6,052 nt of DNA, from contig JAPPKI010000059.1 of the NCBI GenBank assembly GCA_028820035.1, forward strand, positions 1-6,052, given 5' to 3'. Below, piece after piece: positions 5,440-6,052 of the stretch. Positions within the stretch are counted from its first letter, which is position 1. Each line of letters opens with the position of its first letter. The translations under genes were made by a program, and so were the position numbers. Source of the DNA: a bacterium. Its GTDB lineage: Bacteria > Actinomycetota > Acidimicrobiia > Acidimicrobiales > Bin134. Below the pieces are notes generated by a model that did no database searches, was not told the DNA's origin, and saw only the letters and a list, made by a program, of their open reading frames with translations.

Positions 5440-6052
5440 TTGGACTTCGACATCATCTTTGGCAACGCGGCCCGAGCCGCTTTCGGGCCCGAGGCGGTGA
5501 TCTTGGCCTTGGCCGCTATCGGCCTCAACGTACATTTCGGCTTCACCGGGCTGTTGAACATAGGCCAAGTGGGGTTCATGCTGTTGGGGGCCTACGGCAC
5601 CAGCGTGTCGGTAGCCACCTTCGGCTGGTCGCTGTGGGTGGGCGTGGTGGTGGGTCTAGCTCTGGCGGTGGCGCTGGCGGTGGCGCTCGGCTTTCCCACT
5701 CTGCGCCTCCACACGGTGATGTTCGCCATTGTCACTCTTGCCGCGGCCGAGATCATCCGGATCCTCATCGGATCCACCGATGCCATCGGACTCACCGGCG
5801 GCCCGCTCAGCGTGAGCTTTGACGCCGGGGCGTTCTATGACCTGAACCCCTACCCCGACGGGCCTCATGACCGCTACGGCATCGGCACCTTCGAGTTCAC
5901 TGGCCAGCAGATGTGGGTGATCACCGTGGGCTGGGTGCTGGTGGCGCTGGTCAGCCTGGTGGTGTACCTGATCGTGCGCAGTCCATGGGGACGGGTGCTG
6001 AAGTCGATTCGAGAAGACGAGGATGCGGCCCGGAGCCTGGGCAAGAACGTGT
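5440..6052 (+). CDS. livM: Branched-chain amino acid ABC transporter permease LivM, partial (3' end beyond window)
   Basis: The frame runs from TTG 5440 to the right edge, giving 204 residues, and is cut off by the window end. LivM features are GLNVHFGFTGLLNIGQVGFM at 28-47, LGFPTLRLHTVMFAIVTLAA at about 83-102, and the cytoplasmic coupling-loop motif SPWGRVLKSIREDEDAARSL at 181-200, which contacts the LivG/LivF ATPases. Four or five hydrophobic helices are visible. TTG is decided by the sequence: the codon immediately upstream in frame is the TAA (5437-5439) that also ends livH. The next ATG (5578) would remove the conserved GFTGLLNIGQ region. livH stop and livM start abut with no spacer and only a weak GGTGGG precedes, so coupled translation is likely. 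The loop of about 28 residues between GGPLSVS and TGQQMWV, containing AFYDLNPYPDGP, probably lies outside. Confidence 0.94.
   Translation, partial: MDFDIIFGNAARAAFGPEAVILALAAIGLNVHFGFTGLLNIGQVGFMLLGAYGTSVSVATFGWSLWVGVVVGLALAVALAVALGFPTLRLHTVMFAIVTLAAAEIIRILIGSTDAIGLTGGPLSVSFDAGAFYDLNPYPDGPHDRYGIGTFEFTGQQMWVITVGWVLVALVSLVVYLIVRSPWGRVLKSIREDEDAARSLGKNV
5662..5685. repeat. Tandem 12-bp repeat inside livM
   Basis: CTGGCGGTGGCG occurs twice in direct succession (5662-5673 and 5674-5685) and continues partly into a third copy. It encodes LAVALAVAL in a membrane helix of LivM, so the period keeps frame and would add about four residues per unit. It could arise by slippage, or simply reflect GC-rich codons for a Leu/Ala/Val helix. 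Confidence 0.85.

Noticed and set aside
4873..5579. Minus-strand open frames opposite livH/livM
   Set aside because: They lack motifs and cover the conserved LivH/LivM coding sequence, which fully explains the region.

Overview
This is a GC-rich, densely packed window with several GTG/TTG starts. Gene style and protein families point to Actinomycetota, perhaps an Acidimicrobiia-like lineage. The phylum is a fair inference; the class is only an impression. I see no rRNA, tRNA, CRISPR array, transposase, phage gene or origin. It reads as ordinary chromosomal housekeeping and transport DNA rather than a defence or mobile island.

Layout: (a) 3-122 (+) is the tail of a chlorite dismutase-like heme-synthesis protein (ChdC/HemQ type). 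(b) 151-1395 (+) is a lipoprotein solute-binding protein of the branched-chain amino acid/amide ABC transporter type. (c) A minus-strand block, read right to left, holds larE (4105-3233), a conserved hypothetical gene (3191-2721) and an ammonium channel gene amtB (2637-1441). Gaps in this block are 41 and 83 nt, so larE and the hypothetical may be co-transcribed. amtB converges on the binding-protein gene with 45 nt between the stops. (d) 4156 to the window end (+) holds a divergent operon of two membrane permeases, LivH (4156-5439) and LivM (5440 to beyond the edge). Their stop and start codons abut exactly (TAA then TTG). The ATPases LivG/LivF are expected just outside the window.

Function: the binding protein would capture an amino acid or amide outside the cell and could deliver it to a LivH/LivM channel such as the one at the right. 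The two halves are split by the minus-strand block, so their partnership is not proven. AmtB moves ammonium. LarE would donate sulfur for the nickel-pincer nucleotide cofactor, or act in a related sulfur-transfer reaction; LarB and LarC are not visible.

The most noteworthy points are a secreted beta-rich domain fused to the front of LivH, a 45-nt-period duplication spanning the start of the hypothetical gene, a perfect 9-bp hairpin at the end of the hemQ-like gene, and a compact larE/livH divergent promoter region. I found no convincing case for a wholly new biological system.
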